Shown here piece after piece: positions 25,966 to 34,276 of a DNA stretch of 64,000 bases; position 1 is the first letter of the stretch; each line of letters opens with the position of its first letter. The translations under genes were made by a program, and so were the position numbers. The notes under the pieces were generated by a model. The model saw only the letters and a program-made list of their open reading frames with translations. It ran no database searches and had not been told where the DNA came from. The stretch covers positions 1-64,000 of the forward strand of contig NZ_SMZY01000007.1 in assembly GCF_004358755.1 (NCBI RefSeq). Direction: 5' to 3'. Source of the stretch: Peribacillus frigoritolerans. GTDB taxonomy: Bacteria > Bacillota > Bacilli > Bacillales > Bacillaceae.

Positions 25966-26931
25966 TTATTTCATGAAGATTGATGCGGCTCCCATTCCAG
26001 CCAAAACAATGAATACTCCAGTTAGAATGGCAGTTGAAATGCTGACCTTCTGTTTCCTTCGGGGAATGCCGAGCTTCCGTCTTACAAGCAGGCCAGTTAT
26101 GAAATTGCTGACATAATAAGGACACAGTACGCCTAACAGGTACAGCCAGAAGAGCGGGTTTAAGACAAAAAAGATAAACATCATAACAATCCATAATAAG
26201 ACCGCTGATTTTCTTCTCAAAAAGGAATTCACCTGTACAATACGCAGGAAGAATGTATGAATGGGATAGGCTGTTTTCAATAATTCCATGTATTGCTCTC
26301 TGTATGCTTCTTCCTCAGGCTCGATTTCGGCAGCAAGCCGGCTCAGCTCTCTGGCCTGCTTGTAGTCGCCGCGATTAAAAGCAGTACCAGCCAAGGAATA
26401 GAAGACATGCGGATCATTCTCATTTTTTTCTAAGGCAATGCGTTCGAATTCTCTGGATTCTTTTTTCTTGTTGGCAAGTAGAAGGAAGTCACTGTAAGCT
26501 GCAAGGTAAACAGGATCTTCGCTCTCATGCGCAAGAGCGCTCTCCATCAGCTTAAGGGACTCCTTGATCTTGTTTTTTTGAAAAGCTCTCATGGCTTTTA
26601 AATAATAATAATGTGCTGTGTCCGGATACAATCGCAATGCGTCTTCAACCGCAAGATCGAAAGCCTTCAAATCACCGGTCTGATAATATGAACTGACGAG
26701 CAGGAAGTTGCCTGTGTAGTCCTCAGGGTCTTTTTTTAATGCTTCTTTTGAATAGTAAATTGATGATTCAAAGTCTTCTTTATGAGAATAAACGTGTGCA
26801 AGGATTGAATAAGATTGGGCAATTTCAGGGTCTAATGAGATGAGGTTCTGTGCTTCTTCAATCGCTTCATCGTATCTTCTCCAGTCTCTGAGCTTTTGAA
26901 TACGGCCCAAATGAAGATGAAAATTCATCAT
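25966..26931 (-). CDS. TPR repeat protein with C-terminal membrane anchor
   Basis: The 321-residue protein starts with about six tetratricopeptide-like repeats (residues 5-215). Examples are RRYDEAIEEAQNLISLDPEI, EDFESSIYYSKEALKKDPED and GDYKQARELSRLAAEIEPEE. It ends with two or three hydrophobic segments (about 235-315; SAVLLWIVMMFIFFVLNPLF, TAILTGVFIVLAGMGAASIF). The TPR part should face the cytoplasm as a protein docking platform. It starts 3 bp after the stop of the AAA ATPase gene, so the two are co-translated and probably act together. The function is not known to me. Confidence 0.8.
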   Translation of the reverse strand: MMNFHLHLGRIQKLRDWRRYDEAIEEAQNLISLDPEIAQSYSILAHVYSHKEDFESSIYYSKEALKKDPEDYTGNFLLVSSYYQTGDLKAFDLAVEDALRLYPDTAHYYYLKAMRAFQKNKIKESLKLMESALAHESEDPVYLAAYSDFLLLANKKKESREFERIALEKNENDPHVFYSLAGTAFNRGDYKQARELSRLAAEIEPEEEAYREQYMELLKTAYPIHTFFLRIVQVNSFLRRKSAVLLWIVMMFIFFVLNPLFWLYLLGVLCPYYVSNFITGLLVRRKLGIPRRKQKVSISTAILTGVFIVLAGMGAASIFMK

Positions 26932-26934
26932 AGC

Positions 26935-27882
26935 CTACCTGATTCCGTGTGTCTTCATATAGTTAAGCACATTCTTGTAATCTTTATTTGTATCGCTGAA
27001 GGTAGCGTAATTTTTTGCGGTGGCAAACCATTCAAGGGTCGTGGGACTCCGATCTTTGGCTGACTTCATCAAATCGGTATTGGACATTGGCTGAAGGGTG
27101 CCCTGTTCAAGAGAACGCTCAATCGCTTTGGATATGGCATCGTCGATTACCTGCGTTAAATCAGCCCCTGAGAAATGGCTGGTAAGCTTTGCGATTTTAG
27201 ACAGATCAAGCTTATCCTGCGGCTTATCTTTTGTTTTGATGGAAAGAATCAGCTCACGTTCCTCTTCAGACGGAGGCGGAATAAACAGCAGCGAATTGAA
27301 TCTTCCTGGACGGCGAAGGGCAGGATCAAGGTACCAAGGGGTGTTAGTGGCGCCGATAATATACACCTGATCGTTGAAAGACTGGAGGCCGTCAAGCTCA
27401 ACTAAAAGCTGATTGACAAGCACACGGTCATGGTGCTGGCTCATGCGGTGACGATTGCCTCCGAGCGCATCCAATTCATCGATAAACAGGACGCACGGTT
27501 TTTGCTCACGTGCTTTTTCAAAAATATCATGGAGATTGTGCTCGCTTTGTCCTACATACATAGAGAGAATGGCCTGCAGCTCCAAGTGAATGAAGCTTGC
27601 ATCAATTTCACCGGCAATCGCTTTAGCAAGGAAAGTCTTTCCGCATCCCGGAGGACCATACAGCAGCAAGCTTCCTCCGCCTGTTTTTCCGTATGCCTGA
27701 AAAAACTCAGGAGATTGGATGGGCATGATAAAGTCCATGCGGATCCGCTTTTTAACGTCTTCCAGCCCCCCGACATCTTCGAACGTTTCCTTAGGCTGCA
27801 GCGTTTCAATTAAACTGTTTTTGTCCTTATCAAACTGAATGACTTTTAAGTTTTTCCGTCTCTTTTCATCTCCAGAGCTCAT
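26935..27882 (-). CDS. AAA family ATPase (classical clade)
   Basis: This 315-residue protein has one classical AAA module. It contains FEDVGGLEDVKKRI (34-47), Walker A GPPGCGKT (76-83), Walker B VLFIDELD (131-138), sensor 1 GATNTP, arginine fingers in DPALRRPGRF, and the small helical domain ending SGADLTQVIDDAISKAI. There is no protease domain and no membrane segment, unlike FtsH. It resembles a recruited unfoldase or remodelling ATPase. The ATG at 27882 sits behind AGGAGGG; an in-frame ATG at 27903 lies upstream of that site. It pairs with the membrane-anchored TPR protein downstream, which may localise it. Confidence 0.85.
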   Translation of the reverse strand: MSSGDEKRRKNLKVIQFDKDKNSLIETLQPKETFEDVGGLEDVKKRIRMDFIMPIQSPEFFQAYGKTGGGSLLLYGPPGCGKTFLAKAIAGEIDASFIHLELQAILSMYVGQSEHNLHDIFEKAREQKPCVLFIDELDALGGNRHRMSQHHDRVLVNQLLVELDGLQSFNDQVYIIGATNTPWYLDPALRRPGRFNSLLFIPPPSEEERELILSIKTKDKPQDKLDLSKIAKLTSHFSGADLTQVIDDAISKAIERSLEQGTLQPMSNTDLMKSAKDRSPTTLEWFATAKNYATFSDTNKDYKNVLNYMKTHGIR

Positions 27883-27992
27883 GAGATCCCTCCTATAAAA
27901 CATTCCTCTTTGATACTAGCAAAATATGAAAGTTTTTCCAACAGTTAAAAAGGGAGAAGAAGGAATGCTTAAAAAACACAAGCCGCCTTTAT

Positions 27993-28053
27993 TTGACATC
28001 CCAAATCAGAGCGTGTATATTGTAAGTATAGAAAATATCTCGAATTCAAGATA
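27993..28053 (+). promoter_or_regulatory. SigA promoter with second MhqR-type operator
   Basis: TTGACA (27993-27998), 17 bp, TATATT (28016-28021). TATCTCGAATTCAAGATA at 28036-28053 follows, about 9 bp after the expected start site. It is the exact reverse complement of the operator at 17575-17592. Confidence 0.85.
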
Positions 28054-28071
28054 ATATTTGGAGGGATAAAC

Positions 28072-29049
28072 ATGCAGCCGTTAAAAGGGATTCACCATGT
28101 ATCAGCCATCACAGCTAAAGCGCCTGAAAATTACAAGTTTTATACAAAAACGTTAGGCTTAAGATTAATAAAGAAAACCGTAAACCAGGATGATGTATCT
28201 GTTTATCATCTATTTTATGGAGATGAGAAGGGAAATCCGGGGACGGAGCTTACCTTCTTTGAAATTCCAAATGCAGGGCGCGTACATGAAGGGGTCAACA
28301 GTATATCTTCAACATCCCTGCGTGTGAGAAATGACGATGCGCTGAGTTTTTGGAAAAAAAGATTTGAAGAACACAATGTGGAACATGGTGAGATTGTTCA
28401 AGCGGGAAACCGCCAGACGTTGTCATTCAGGGACTTTGAAGGACAGCGCCTGATCTTGGTTTCTGATGAAAAGAACGCTGGAGTTGCTGGAGGGCAGCCT
28501 TGGGATAAAAGTCCGGTTCCAGCTGAATTTGCCATCATTGGCCTTGGACCTGTTAAGTTAACAGTAGCAGTGCCTGAGAGAACGATTGAAATTTTAACAG
28601 ACATTCTAGGCTTTAGAGCAAAAGGAAGCTATCCATCTGACGTGCCCGGACAGCCTGATATTTTAGTGTTTGAAACTGGCGAAGGAGGATCAGGAGCAGA
28701 GGTTCACATTGAAGAACGCCTCGATCTGCCTCAGGAACGTCTTGGCCGCGGCGGCGTCCATCATGTGGCATTCCGTGTGGACAATGAAGAAGAAATGCAT
28801 AAATGGATTGAAAAACTCAAATCTGAGAGAATTCCAAGCTCAGGATTTGTAGACCGTTTTTACTTCCGTTCCCTTTACTTCAGAGAGCCGAATGGCATCC
28901 TGTTCGAGCTTGCAACAGATGGACCTGGATTTGATACAGATGAGGAACTGAATCATTTAGGCGAATCACTTGCCCTTCCCCCATTCCTTGAAAATCGCCG
29001 TGCGGAAATTGAGGCGAAATTAAAGCCTTTGAATACGAAGTTGAACTAA
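28072..29049 (+). CDS. VOC ring-cleaving dioxygenase, MhqO/MhqA type (second copy)
   Basis: A 325-residue paralogue of the VOC protein at 17659. It shares the N-terminal pattern GIHHVSAITA and the middle GGVHHVAFRVD, which carry metal-binding histidines, and the C-terminal NGILFELATDGPGF with the metal glutamate. It fits the MhqA/MhqO family that protects Bacillus from quinones. GGAGGG precedes the ATG. The gene is alone, with its own promoter, MhqR-type operator and terminator. The MhqR repressor gene itself is not in this window. Confidence 0.88.
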   Translation: MQPLKGIHHVSAITAKAPENYKFYTKTLGLRLIKKTVNQDDVSVYHLFYGDEKGNPGTELTFFEIPNAGRVHEGVNSISSTSLRVRNDDALSFWKKRFEEHNVEHGEIVQAGNRQTLSFRDFEGQRLILVSDEKNAGVAGGQPWDKSPVPAEFAIIGLGPVKLTVAVPERTIEILTDILGFRAKGSYPSDVPGQPDILVFETGEGGSGAEVHIEERLDLPQERLGRGGVHHVAFRVDNEEEMHKWIEKLKSERIPSSGFVDRFYFRSLYFREPNGILFELATDGPGFDTDEELNHLGESLALPPFLENRRAEIEAKLKPLNTKLN

Positions 29050-29086
29050 AAAAAGCTGATCCGGGTGACGGATCAGCTTTTTGTTT
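29048..29086 (+). terminator. terminator after the second VOC gene
   Basis: AAAAAGCTGATCCG and CGGATCAGCTTTTT pair around GGTGA. Confidence 0.9.
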
Positions 29087-29245
29087 TTATTTTGGGCTTG
29101 AAAAAAATCGGCGTGGTGAAACCTCGGTTTTAATCATCGATATCGGGTTTATATCAGTGGAACCAGGGTGACTATCAGTAAACACTCCATTTTTATGTGT
29201 AAACCAATCCGTCTTTTAATCTGAAATTCACCAGCGGCAAGCGGT

Positions 29246-30961
29246 TCAAGATTGAAACTGCGCCTCATAAAGCCTGCGGTACCCTTTCCCTTCTGCCATC
29301 AGTTCATCATGTGAACCCTGTTCAGCAATGCCTTCTTTATTGACCACAATGATTCTGTCTGCGTTTTTGATCGTTGCGAGTCTGTGGGCAATGACAAGCG
29401 TTGTCCTGCCTGCAGACAGCTTGGCCAGAGATTCCTGAATGGCTTTTTCCGTCTCGGTATCAAGGGCGGAGGTAGCTTCATCAAGGATAAGGATCGGAGG
29501 ATTCTTAAGGAACATTCTTGCAATGGACAAGCGCTGTTTTTGCCCGCCGGATAATTTGACGCCCCGCTCTCCAATGACCGTATCAAGTCCGTTCGGAAGA
29601 GAATAGATCAGTTCTTCTAACTGTGCATGCTTCGCTGCCTGCCAAATGTCTTGTTCTGTTGCATCAAGCTTGCCGTAAGCAATATTTTCTCTCATCGTTC
29701 CGGAAAAAAGGAACACATCCTGCTGGACAATGCCGATTTGCCTGCGCAGAGAGTGCAGCGTCAAGTCGCGGATATCCGTGCCATCAATCGTAATTCGTCC
29801 ATCGCTTACTTCATAAAAACGGGGAAGAAGACTGCATAATGTCGTTTTCCCGGCGCCGGATGGACCTACAAATGCAATCGTCTCGCCTGCATGGATGGTT
29901 AAATTAATATCATTTAATACATTGTCCTCATTCTGATACCCAAAGGATACACCTTCATACCGGATATCCCCTGTTAACGACCCAGCGTCAGCTGCATCCG
30001 GTTTATCTTCAATGTCAGGCTCAGTATCAATCAGTTCAATATAACGCCTAAAGCCTGCAATTCCTTTCGGATAGCTTTCGATGATGGCGTTGATTTTTTC
30101 AATCGGACGGAAAAGAACATTGGTTAACAGGACAAAACCGATGAATTCACCGTAGGAAAGCTCATTTTGAATCACGAACCATGTGCCGCACACTAAGACG
30201 AAAAGGGTGACGAGCCTCATCAGGAAATAGCTGATAGATAAATTCATGGCCATAATTTTATAAGCAAGCAATTTTGACAAACGGAAGCGCAGGTTGTTTT
30301 CCTGAAACTGAGCTTTCTCGAATCTTTCATTCCCGAAAGCCTGTACAACGCGGATTCCGCTGACGTTGTTTTCAACACGCGCGCTGAAATCGGCAACGTC
30401 TGTATAGAGCTGATGAATCGCGCCTGTCATTTTATTATTAAAATAAATGGCAAGGAAAAGCAGGAATGGAATCACCAAAAACGTAAGCAAAGCAAGTTTT
30501 ACGTTAATGACCATCATCACAGAAAAGGCGCCTATTAACGTCATCACGGCAATAAATAAATCCTCTGGGCCATGATGGGCAAGTTCTCCGATTTCCATTA
30601 AATCATTTGTCAGGCGTGAAATTAAATGACCGGTTTTCGTATTATCAAAAAAGCGGAAGGAAAGCTTTTGAATATGCTCAAACAGCTTTTTGCGCATATC
30701 AGTCTCAATGTTGATCCCAAGCATGTGCCCCCAGTAGGTGACGACATATTGAAGGACTGTGTTTAATATGTACAGCAAAAGCAATCCTGCGCACGCCCAG
30801 ATAATCAGGTTCCAGTCTCCGCCTGGAAGGAGACGGTCAATAAAGGCATTAACGACAAGCGGGAAGCCGAGCTCGAGAAGTCCGGCAATCACCGCACATG
30901 AAAAATCAATCAAAAATAACCCTTTATAAGGGCGGTAATAGGTGAAAAAACGCTTCAGCAT
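29246..30961 (-). CDS. ABC exporter, fused membrane and ATPase domains
   Basis: This 571-residue half-transporter, active as a dimer, has six membrane helices (about 15-310) followed by a nucleotide-binding domain. The latter shows Walker A GPSGAGKTTL, signature LSGGQKQRLSIAR, Walker B ILILDEATSALD and H-loop AHRLATI. It belongs to the multidrug/lipid exporter type common in Bacillus (YgaD/YfiB/YfiC-like); the substrate is unknown. It is transcribed alone. The intergenic region before it carries a 20-bp palindrome (31054-31073), which may control it or the divergent ycgG-like gene. Nothing notable was seen in 29087-29245. Confidence 0.9.
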   Translation of the reverse strand: MLKRFFTYYRPYKGLFLIDFSCAVIAGLLELGFPLVVNAFIDRLLPGGDWNLIIWACAGLLLLYILNTVLQYVVTYWGHMLGINIETDMRKKLFEHIQKLSFRFFDNTKTGHLISRLTNDLMEIGELAHHGPEDLFIAVMTLIGAFSVMMVINVKLALLTFLVIPFLLFLAIYFNNKMTGAIHQLYTDVADFSARVENNVSGIRVVQAFGNERFEKAQFQENNLRFRLSKLLAYKIMAMNLSISYFLMRLVTLFVLVCGTWFVIQNELSYGEFIGFVLLTNVLFRPIEKINAIIESYPKGIAGFRRYIELIDTEPDIEDKPDAADAGSLTGDIRYEGVSFGYQNEDNVLNDINLTIHAGETIAFVGPSGAGKTTLCSLLPRFYEVSDGRITIDGTDIRDLTLHSLRRQIGIVQQDVFLFSGTMRENIAYGKLDATEQDIWQAAKHAQLEELIYSLPNGLDTVIGERGVKLSGGQKQRLSIARMFLKNPPILILDEATSALDTETEKAIQESLAKLSAGRTTLVIAHRLATIKNADRIIVVNKEGIAEQGSHDELMAEGKGYRRLYEAQFQS

Positions 30962-31053
30962 GCGACCACTCTTTCCATTTCCATTTTCTATGATAAGTAT
31001 AGCGACTGGACCCCTGTAAAAACAATGAAATTTTTATCTTATGGCACCTGGTC

Positions 31054-31073
31054 TTAATTAAACGTTTGTTTAA
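31054..31073. promoter_or_regulatory. 20-bp palindrome, shared with 46398-46417
   Basis: TTAATTAAACGTTTGTTTAA has arms TTAA and AAACGTTT centred on CG. A close reverse-complement copy (17 of 20 bases) lies at 46398-46417. It is 93 bp upstream of the ABC exporter start and about 35 bp upstream of the SigB-like promoter of the ycgG-like gene. Probably a repressor operator. Confidence 0.45.
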
Positions 31074-31087
31074 TAAATATAAAAAGG

Positions 31088-31112
31088 GTTTAAGCGGTTG
31101 TTTGCAGGGTAT
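31088..31112 (+). promoter_or_regulatory. SigB promoter of the ycgG-like gene
   Basis: GTTTAA (31088-31093), 13 bp, GGGTAT (31107-31112), a perfect match to the SigB general-stress consensus. It is about 48 bp before the start codon at 31160. Confidence 0.78.
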
Positions 31113-31159
31113 TTAATGAGGTATGAATGTTTTCTCACAATCTCTCAAGGAGTGAAAAG

Positions 31160-31900
31160 ATGATAACGAAACCTAAGTTCCTTTTAGAAAAAGAAGATAT
31201 GACAAACCCTGAGATTGTCCCTGAATGGCTTATTCGGGAATATAAAAATTTTCATAATGTCGTAACAGATAAAACCTTTCCATGTTATTTCGGGATGGCA
31301 GCCGAAAAAAAGGGAGAGCTCAGATATGCATACGTTTCAAAGAAAGACTGGTCAAATCTGCCTGAAGCTCTGATTGCTTTCAAGCAATTATTTGATGATG
31401 CACCTAGACTGATCCGCCACGGATTATTTGTTTTCGTTGAACCGGAGGAAGACGAAAAATCAATTCCTTATTACCGGGAGTACTTCTGGAATGTTCTTCA
31501 ATATCTCCATGATCATGACAAGGAACCGTGGCCGGAAGATTACCCTCATGATCCGGATCATCATCTGTGGGCTTTTTCTTTCGCAAATGAGCCGTACTTT
31601 GTTTTTGGAAACGCTCCAGCCTATAAACAGCGGAAAACGAGAGATTTGGGAAACAGCTTAGTGCTTGGTTTTCAGCCCCGCCGCATTTTTGAAGGACTAG
31701 AAGGAACCTCAGAAGGAGGAAGCATGTCCCGCGAAAAAGTGAGAGAGCGCGTGGAGAAGTGGGATCAGCTTCCGAAGCATCCTAATATCAGCCATTACGG
31801 AGACCCTGATCACAGGGAGTGGAAGCAATATTTTATCGGGGATGACATCGAGCCGATCGAGGGGAAATGTCCATTCAATCACGGAAACATGAATAAATAA
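31160..31900 (+). CDS. YqcI/YcgG family protein
   Basis: The 246-residue protein is of the YqcI/YcgG family, whose function is not established. It lacks signal peptide and membrane segments. Conserved blocks are FPCYFGMAAEKKGELRYAYV, RHGLFVFVEPEE, a histidine/aspartate-rich stretch YPHDPDHHLWAFSF, FGNAPAYKQRKTRDLGNSLV and the C-terminal GKCPFNHG. The His/Asp cluster hints at a metal site. The ATG at 31160 follows AAGGAGTG. The SigB-type promoter marks it as a likely general-stress gene, tying it to the rsbR-rsbU genes at the right end of the window. Confidence 0.82.
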   Translation: MITKPKFLLEKEDMTNPEIVPEWLIREYKNFHNVVTDKTFPCYFGMAAEKKGELRYAYVSKKDWSNLPEALIAFKQLFDDAPRLIRHGLFVFVEPEEDEKSIPYYREYFWNVLQYLHDHDKEPWPEDYPHDPDHHLWAFSFANEPYFVFGNAPAYKQRKTRDLGNSLVLGFQPRRIFEGLEGTSEGGSMSREKVRERVEKWDQLPKHPNISHYGDPDHREWKQYFIGDDIEPIEGKCPFNHGNMNK

Positions 31901-31902
31901 AA

Positions 31903-31935
31903 GACAGCTGCTTGTTGATCAAGCAGCTTTTTTGT
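31903..31935. terminator. terminator between the ycgG-like and MFS genes
   Basis: AGCTGCTTG and CAAGCAGCT pair around TTGAT with TTTTTT on the plus strand and weaker T on the minus strand. Confidence 0.83.
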
Positions 31936-31941
31936 ATGCAC

Positions 31942-33192
31942 TTATTTATAATTCTTAATATCTTTTAAAAGCACCCAGCAGACAAGTCCGATTACAAATA
32001 GCGAGAGACCGCAAACAAAGAGGACCCGTCCTCCGCCAAACTCATCTGTGAAAAAGGAAGCAACAGCTAATCCTGCCGGCGGCAGAACACTTGTGAGTGC
32101 CCCAATCATTCCGAATACTCTGCCCTGAAGATCACTTGAGACTTCTATTCTAAGAATGACATTTACCAGCAGTGTACAAAAAGAAAACATGAAGCCAACC
32201 AATAGAATAAGCGGTATGCTCCAAGCAGCGGAGTTTATCCCTCCAAGCAGCATGTAAAGCGGTCCAAGTCCGATCATGCTGGTGATAATGAGGACACCGC
32301 GGTGCACCAGTTTTTTCCCTAGTAACATAATGAGTCCGGCACCTGCCATGTATCCAAGCGGAATGCTCGCTTCAATCAGTCCGAACTCGATCGGGCTTGC
32401 TTTCCATTCTTTGATTGCCATGACCTGAATAATCATAAGAGTGGTTGTGAAAAACAAGATAAGAGTAGGAGAGAGGATTGTAATGGCTCTTGCAAACGGC
32501 TCTTTCCATATATAAGTCAAACCAGTGATAAAATCCTGCTTGAATGTAGTCCTTGCTGCAAACGATGCCCTATGTTCAGGGAAATCCTTTACGATGACGA
32601 CTAGAATGACTGATAAAAGAAACATTAAAGCATCGATTAAAATAGCGGTTACCCCGCCAAAAGCAGCCACGATGACTCCGCCAGCTGCAAACCCGAGTGT
32701 TCTCGCAATATTGTCTGCAAGACTCATGGCTCCTGTAGCGGTTTGGATGTTTTCCTTCCCGACTACATCGATGAGAGAGGCGTTAAATGCCGGAGCTTTG
32801 AATAACCCCGATAACGCAGTTAAAGCGGTTAAAAGAATGATGACCCAAAAAGGAGTCTGCACAGAAATCGCAGCGGCAAGCCCGACGACGAGCCCGCAAC
32901 GGATCATGTCAGCGATCCACATCATTTTTTTCCGGTTCATCCGGTCTGCTGCAGTCCCTGCAATGGAGGCAAAACATGTGCTGACGAGGAGATGAGTAAT
33001 TAAAATCGCTGACATCAATGTCGCACTGTCATACGTCTTCAGCACCCAAATATTCAAGGCAATCGTGTGAAAGGTGCCTCCAAAAATCGAGAGCGTGTAT
33101 GCTGCAAAAAGAGATAAAAATGTACGGTTGCGCCACAAGCTTAACGGCTTCCCAACTATTGAATCTAACTGAACGGACTGGGGACTTTCCAA
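31942..33192 (-). CDS. MFS transporter, MefA-like drug efflux type
   Basis: A 416-residue major facilitator protein with about twelve hydrophobic segments. The cytoplasmic loop ADRMNRKKMMW (after TM2) and the segment GLFKAPAFNASLIDVVGKEN match the DHA3/macrolide efflux branch. The likely role is proton-driven export of a toxic compound. The start is chosen at TTG 33192, 8 bp after AAAGGAGG; the GTG at 33201 overlaps that site. Two related palindromes upstream (33210-33224 and 33264-33281) suggest repression by an unidentified DNA-binding protein. Confidence 0.87.
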   Translation of the reverse strand: MESPQSVQLDSIVGKPLSLWRNRTFLSLFAAYTLSIFGGTFHTIALNIWVLKTYDSATLMSAILITHLLVSTCFASIAGTAADRMNRKKMMWIADMIRCGLVVGLAAAISVQTPFWVIILLTALTALSGLFKAPAFNASLIDVVGKENIQTATGAMSLADNIARTLGFAAGGVIVAAFGGVTAILIDALMFLLSVILVVIVKDFPEHRASFAARTTFKQDFITGLTYIWKEPFARAITILSPTLILFFTTTLMIIQVMAIKEWKASPIEFGLIEASIPLGYMAGAGLIMLLGKKLVHRGVLIITSMIGLGPLYMLLGGINSAAWSIPLILLVGFMFSFCTLLVNVILRIEVSSDLQGRVFGMIGALTSVLPPAGLAVASFFTDEFGGGRVLFVCGLSLFVIGLVCWVLLKDIKNYK

Positions 33193-33209
33193 GGCAGTCA
33201 CCTCCTTTG

Positions 33210-33281
33210 CTTAATCGTTTAAGTATACACATTTGTATAAATATGGAATAAATTTTAAAAAGCAACTTAAACGTTTAAGTT
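33210..33281 (-). promoter_or_regulatory. two palindromic operators before the MFS gene
   Basis: AACTTAAACGTTTAAGTT (33264-33281) is a perfect 18-bp palindrome. A second copy differing in the core, CTTAATCGTTTAAGT (33210-33224), lies just upstream of the ribosome binding site, next to a TATACT box on the minus strand. Their centres are about 55 bp apart. No regulator gene is adjacent. Confidence 0.6.
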
Positions 33282-33399
33282 AAGTTTACGTTCAACCTGC
33301 AATCCTGTCAATACAGCAAATTATCTTTCCGAGAGAGTTTAACAAACTGTGTTTGGTGATAAAGATAAGAACAAGACGAATCCGTAAGAGGTGTCAGAC

Positions 33400-34014
33400 A
33401 TGTTTTCAGCATTCACAAAAAATTTCAGCAAGCCAAAAGGTTTTTTTGGAATCATTGCCGGCAAAATTATGGCACTTGAAAATCAAACGATCAATAAATG
33501 GACGATTTCAAAATTACGCATTAAGCGGGGTAATCATATTTTAGAAATTGGTTTTGGCCCTGGTTACAGTATGGGCTATATGCTTAAGAACTACCGAGGA
33601 ATTAAGATTGATGGCGTGGATGTTTCAGAAACAATGAAAGAACAGGCTGAGAAGCAATTTGCATCTGACATTGAAGAAGGGAGAGTAAAGCTCATGAAAG
33701 CTGACGCAGAGAAGGTTCAATTATCGGAGCGTACCTATGACCGGATCCTTTCCGTTAATAACTACACCATTTGGAATGATCCCCGCGCAGGACTGGAGAA
33801 CATCACAAGATCTTTAAAGCCGGGCGGAGTAATCGCCATCACGATGCAGCCAAGGGAAGAGGATGCAAGTGCAGAAAAGACAAGAATGTTCGGCCGCCAA
33901 ATCCACGATGACATGCTTGCATGCGGGTATGAAAATATAAAAGTCTCGTATAAAAAAGTCCGTCCTGAGCTTACGGTTTGTGTAACTGCCAGAAAAAAGA
34001 CGACTCAGGTTTAA
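33400..34014 (+). CDS. class I SAM-dependent methyltransferase
   Basis: The 204-residue cytoplasmic methyltransferase has SAM-binding motif I in ILEIGFGPGYSMGY (near 46-59), the acidic post-I residue in IDGVDVSETM and motif IV around ILSVNNYTIWNDP. It belongs to the methyltransferase 11/25 group; the substrate is unknown. I place the start at ATG 33400, 7 bp after AGAGGTG, not at the GTG 33391 that overlaps it. The gene stands alone, divergent from the MFS gene. The first part, FSKPKGFFGIIAGKIMALEN, may form a lid helix. Confidence 0.82.
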   Translation: MFSAFTKNFSKPKGFFGIIAGKIMALENQTINKWTISKLRIKRGNHILEIGFGPGYSMGYMLKNYRGIKIDGVDVSETMKEQAEKQFASDIEEGRVKLMKADAEKVQLSERTYDRILSVNNYTIWNDPRAGLENITRSLKPGGVIAITMQPREEDASAEKTRMFGRQIHDDMLACGYENIKVSYKKVRPELTVCVTARKKTTQV

Positions 34015-34084
34015 GATAACTTTAAGATAAGAGGTTCATCCATCCTTGTTATAATGGAAAAGGAAAAATAAGGATGGTGATTGT

Positions 34085-34276
34085 GTGATAAACCGCAATA
34101 ATATCGGTATGATTCTCTTTTTGACTGCCTGTGTCATTGGGTTATGCTATGTATTTATCTTTAAAGATACATCCTATGGAATCTACATCAGAAGGTTTGC
34201 CAGTATCCTCGGGTTGGCAGGCTGTCTGCTCATACCGGGAACGATAAACAAAGGAGTGGAAAAAAGTGAACGTTAA
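34085..34276 (+). CDS. small two-helix membrane protein
   Basis: A 63-residue protein made almost entirely of two hydrophobic helices (IGMILFLTACVIGLCYVFIF and FASILGLAGCLLIPG) joined by a short charged loop. It starts with GTG behind GGATGGTGA. A TATAAT box lies near 34050. Its end overlaps the next gene by 11 bp, so the two are co-translated. I do not recognise a family. Confidence 0.65.
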   Translation: MINRNNIGMILFLTACVIGLCYVFIFKDTSYGIYIRRFASILGLAGCLLIPGTINKGVEKSER

